Assembly: GCA_023253235.1 (NCBI GenBank)
Contig: JALRHE010000373.1
Location: 1 to 6,291 of the forward strand
Reading direction: 5' to 3'
DNA from: Steroidobacteraceae bacterium
Lineage (GTDB): Bacteria; Pseudomonadota; Gammaproteobacteria; Steroidobacterales; Steroidobacteraceae
DNA: 6,291 bases
In this document: one piece after another, positions 5,088 through 6,291 of the stretch
How the letters are laid out: each line of letters begins with the position of its first letter
How positions within the stretch are numbered: the stretch's first letter is position 1
Notes under the pieces: generated by a model
Seen by the model: only the letters and a program-made list of their open reading frames with translations
Told to the model about the DNA's origin: nothing
Database searches by the model: none
Translations under genes and position numbers: made by a program

Positions 5088-6097
5088 CGTTGAGATACTC
5101 CAGTCGAAAGCAGTCGATGTAACACCGCCATTTGGGCGGGCAAACGGTTGTAAGCCTCTTGCAGCACGATGCTGCGCGGGCCGTCGAGAATGTCATCGGC
5201 GACAGCGACATTGCGCCGCACGGGCAAGCAATGCATGAACTTGCAGTCGGCCGCAGCAGTGTCGAACCAGGATTCACGTACGCACCAGTCGCTGAGGTTG
5301 GCACGCAGTGCGGCATCGGCTGCTGCATCACCGTAGTGCGCCGTCGAGCCCCATTCTTTGGCGTATAGGATGTGCGCACCTTGCATGGCGGTGGCGCGGT
5401 CGGTCGTTTCGGTGACCGAGCCTCCCGAGGTGGCCGCAGCGGCGCGCGCTTTATCCATGATCTCGGGCGGCAGCGCGTAGCCCTCGGGGCGTAGCACCAC
5501 GACTTCCATTCCGCGTTGCGCTGCCATGTGTACGGTGGCCGCCGGCACGGCCAGCGGCGTCACGCGCGGATGATTCGCCCAAGAGAGTACGAACTTCGCA
5601 CGCTGCGGAACATGTCGATCTTCGAGCGTCTTCCAGTCGGCAAGTGCTTGGCAGGGATGATTGACGGCCGACTCGAGGTTGATCAGTGGTTTGTCGACGA
5701 CCGAGGCCATCGCTTTGAAAGCGGTCTCGGCGAGATCGTATTGCAAATCTTTGCCTTCGGCGAAGGCGCGAATCCCGAGTGCATCGGCATAAGAGGCGAG
5801 CACAGGCAGGCCTTCACGTACGTGTTCCGCAGCGCCGCCGTTCATGACGGCACCGGTGCGCGTTTCGAGTTGCCACGTACCTTGACCCGGTGTGATGACG
5901 AACGACGAGCCGCCGAGTCGCATCATCCCCACTTGGAACGAAGACAACGTGCGCAACGACGGATTGAAGAACACCAATCCCAAAATTTTGCCAGCGAGCG
6001 CCTGCGGCTCCGGGTGCTTCTCGAGGTGTTGTGCCAGCGAGATCAGATCGAGCACTTCCTCGCGGCTGAAATCCGCTAGATCGAGGAAACGATTCAT
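5084..6097 (-). CDS. argF': N-acylornithine carbamoyltransferase (acetyl-/succinylornithine transcarbamylase, argF' type)
   Basis: The 337-residue enzyme transfers the carbamoyl group of carbamoyl phosphate to an N-acylated ornithine, giving acylcitrulline. Carbamoyl phosphate motifs are FFNPSLRT (43-50), GIRAFA (108-113), HPCQ (147-150) and HCLP (289-292). Family-specific features separate it from ordinary ornithine carbamoyltransferase: GTWQLET with W75, LSWANHPR (171-178), YAKEWGS (245-251) and HCLPVRRN (289-296). The residue aligned with Glu92 of the Xanthomonas acetylornithine enzyme is A90, and the one aligned with its carboxylated Lys302 is A298, so the substrate may be N-succinylornithine, as for the Bacteroides fragilis enzyme. 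The usual S-x-R-T-R reads SLRTL. The start has a strong GGAGG and an ATGA overlap with argD. The next overlap is with argB. Family membership is secure; acyl preference is predicted. Confidence 0.92.
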   Translation of the reverse strand: MNRFLDLADFSREEVLDLISLAQHLEKHPEPQALAGKILGLVFFNPSLRTLSSFQVGMMRLGGSSFVITPGQGTWQLETRTGAVMNGGAAEHVREGLPVLASYADALGIRAFAEGKDLQYDLAETAFKAMASVVDKPLINLESAVNHPCQALADWKTLEDRHVPQRAKFVLSWANHPRVTPLAVPAATVHMAAQRGMEVVVLRPEGYALPPEIMDKARAAAATSGGSVTETTDRATAMQGAHILYAKEWGSTAHYGDAAADAALRANLSDWCVRESWFDTAAADCKFMHCLPVRRNVAVADDILDGPRSIVLQEAYNRLPAQMAVLHRLLSTGVSQR

Positions 6098-6291
6098 AAA
6101 TCCTCCAACGCAGCGCGCAGGAGATCCACGTGCTCGGTTTTCAATGTGTACGGCGGTAGCAGACGCAAGACCTGCGGGTCTGCGCTAGTGCCAGCGAGGA
6201 TGTCTCGCGCCAATAGCGCAGCCTGAACATCTTTGGCCGCTCGATCTAGTCGAAGTCCGTGCAGGAAGCCGGCGCCCTGATGCCCGACCAC
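6094..6291 (-). CDS. argD: Acetylornithine (or succinylornithine) aminotransferase, C-terminal end; runs off the window
   Basis: Only the last 66 codons are inside the window, and the frame is open to the edge. ArgD is a PLP-dependent class III aminotransferase that converts N-acylglutamate semialdehyde to N-acylornithine. The visible C-terminal domain shows GAGFLHGLRLD, AALLARDILAGTSADPQVLR (read as two adjoining parts) and LLPPYTLKTEHVDLL, the typical ending of ArgD, where LRLLPP-like segments precede the last helix. The lysine that binds PLP and the rest of the active site lie outside. The stop TGA overlaps the argF' ATG by four bases, which places it in the same operon and makes its product the direct supplier of the ArgF' substrate. 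The related AstC/GabT aminotransferases are less likely given the context. Confidence 0.88.
   Translation of the reverse strand: MVGHQGAGFLHGLRLDRAAKDVQAALLARDILAGTSADPQVLRLLPPYTLKTEHVDLLRAALEDL
6102..6106 (-). promoter_or_regulatory. Strong ribosome binding site of argF'
   Basis: GGAGG on the minus strand lies four bases before the ATG at 6097, inside the last codons of argD. It is the best Shine-Dalgarno in the cluster. The downstream genes have weaker sites (argB GGAG, thioesterase AAGG) or none visible (argH, membrane protein, lptM), suggesting they lean on translational coupling. Confidence 0.7.

Noticed and set aside
5516..6079. Plus-strand open frame of 187 codons opposite argF'
   Set aside because: Antisense shadow of a clear carbamoyltransferase; no domain is recognisable.
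1..6291. Mobile elements, CRISPR repeats, tRNA or rRNA genes
   Set aside because: No terminal inverted repeats, transposase motifs, regularly spaced repeats or tRNA-like cloverleaf were seen on either strand by reading; only the two hairpins described stand out.

Overview
The window is compact, fairly GC-rich bacterial chromosome, with every supported gene on the minus strand. It reads as core genome of a gammaproteobacterium, possibly near the Xanthomonadales/Nevskiales. The reasons are an LptM-type lipoprotein, a Tat-exported HiPIP, a YdiI/MenI-type thioesterase, and an arginine cluster whose carbamoyltransferase belongs to the acylornithine family (first known from Xanthomonas and Bacteroides) rather than the ornithine family. 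The taxonomic placement is inference.

Transcription runs from high to low coordinates. From 6291 down to 1969 there is one tightly packed run: argD (3' end only), an argF'-type acylornithine carbamoyltransferase, argB, argH, a hotdog thioesterase, a four-helix membrane protein and the small lipoprotein lptM. The first five junctions are identical 4-base ATGA overlaps and the last is a TGATG overlap, so the run is almost certainly one translationally coupled operon. A terminator-like hairpin follows lptM. Next come an unrecognised 109-residue reading frame (1569-1898), a near-perfect -10 box, a HiPIP gene (1189-1527), a strong 12-17 bp hairpin, and the first 377 codons of polA (GTG start at 1131), which leaves the window at position 1.

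The arginine genes cover acylglutamate phosphorylation (ArgB), transamination (ArgD), carbamoylation of the still-acylated ornithine (ArgF') and the final lyase step (ArgH). argA/argJ, argC, argG and the deacylase are not in the window. The two active-site positions that separate acetylornithine from succinylornithine carbamoyltransferases both lack the acetyl-type residue here, so the pathway may run on N-succinyl intermediates as in Bacteroides.

No mobile element, CRISPR array, tRNA or rRNA is seen. Points worth a second look are the predicted substrate switch in ArgF', the PolA fragment whose proofreading motif I is missing, the attachment of lptM to an arginine operon, and the unknown five-cysteine membrane reading frame.
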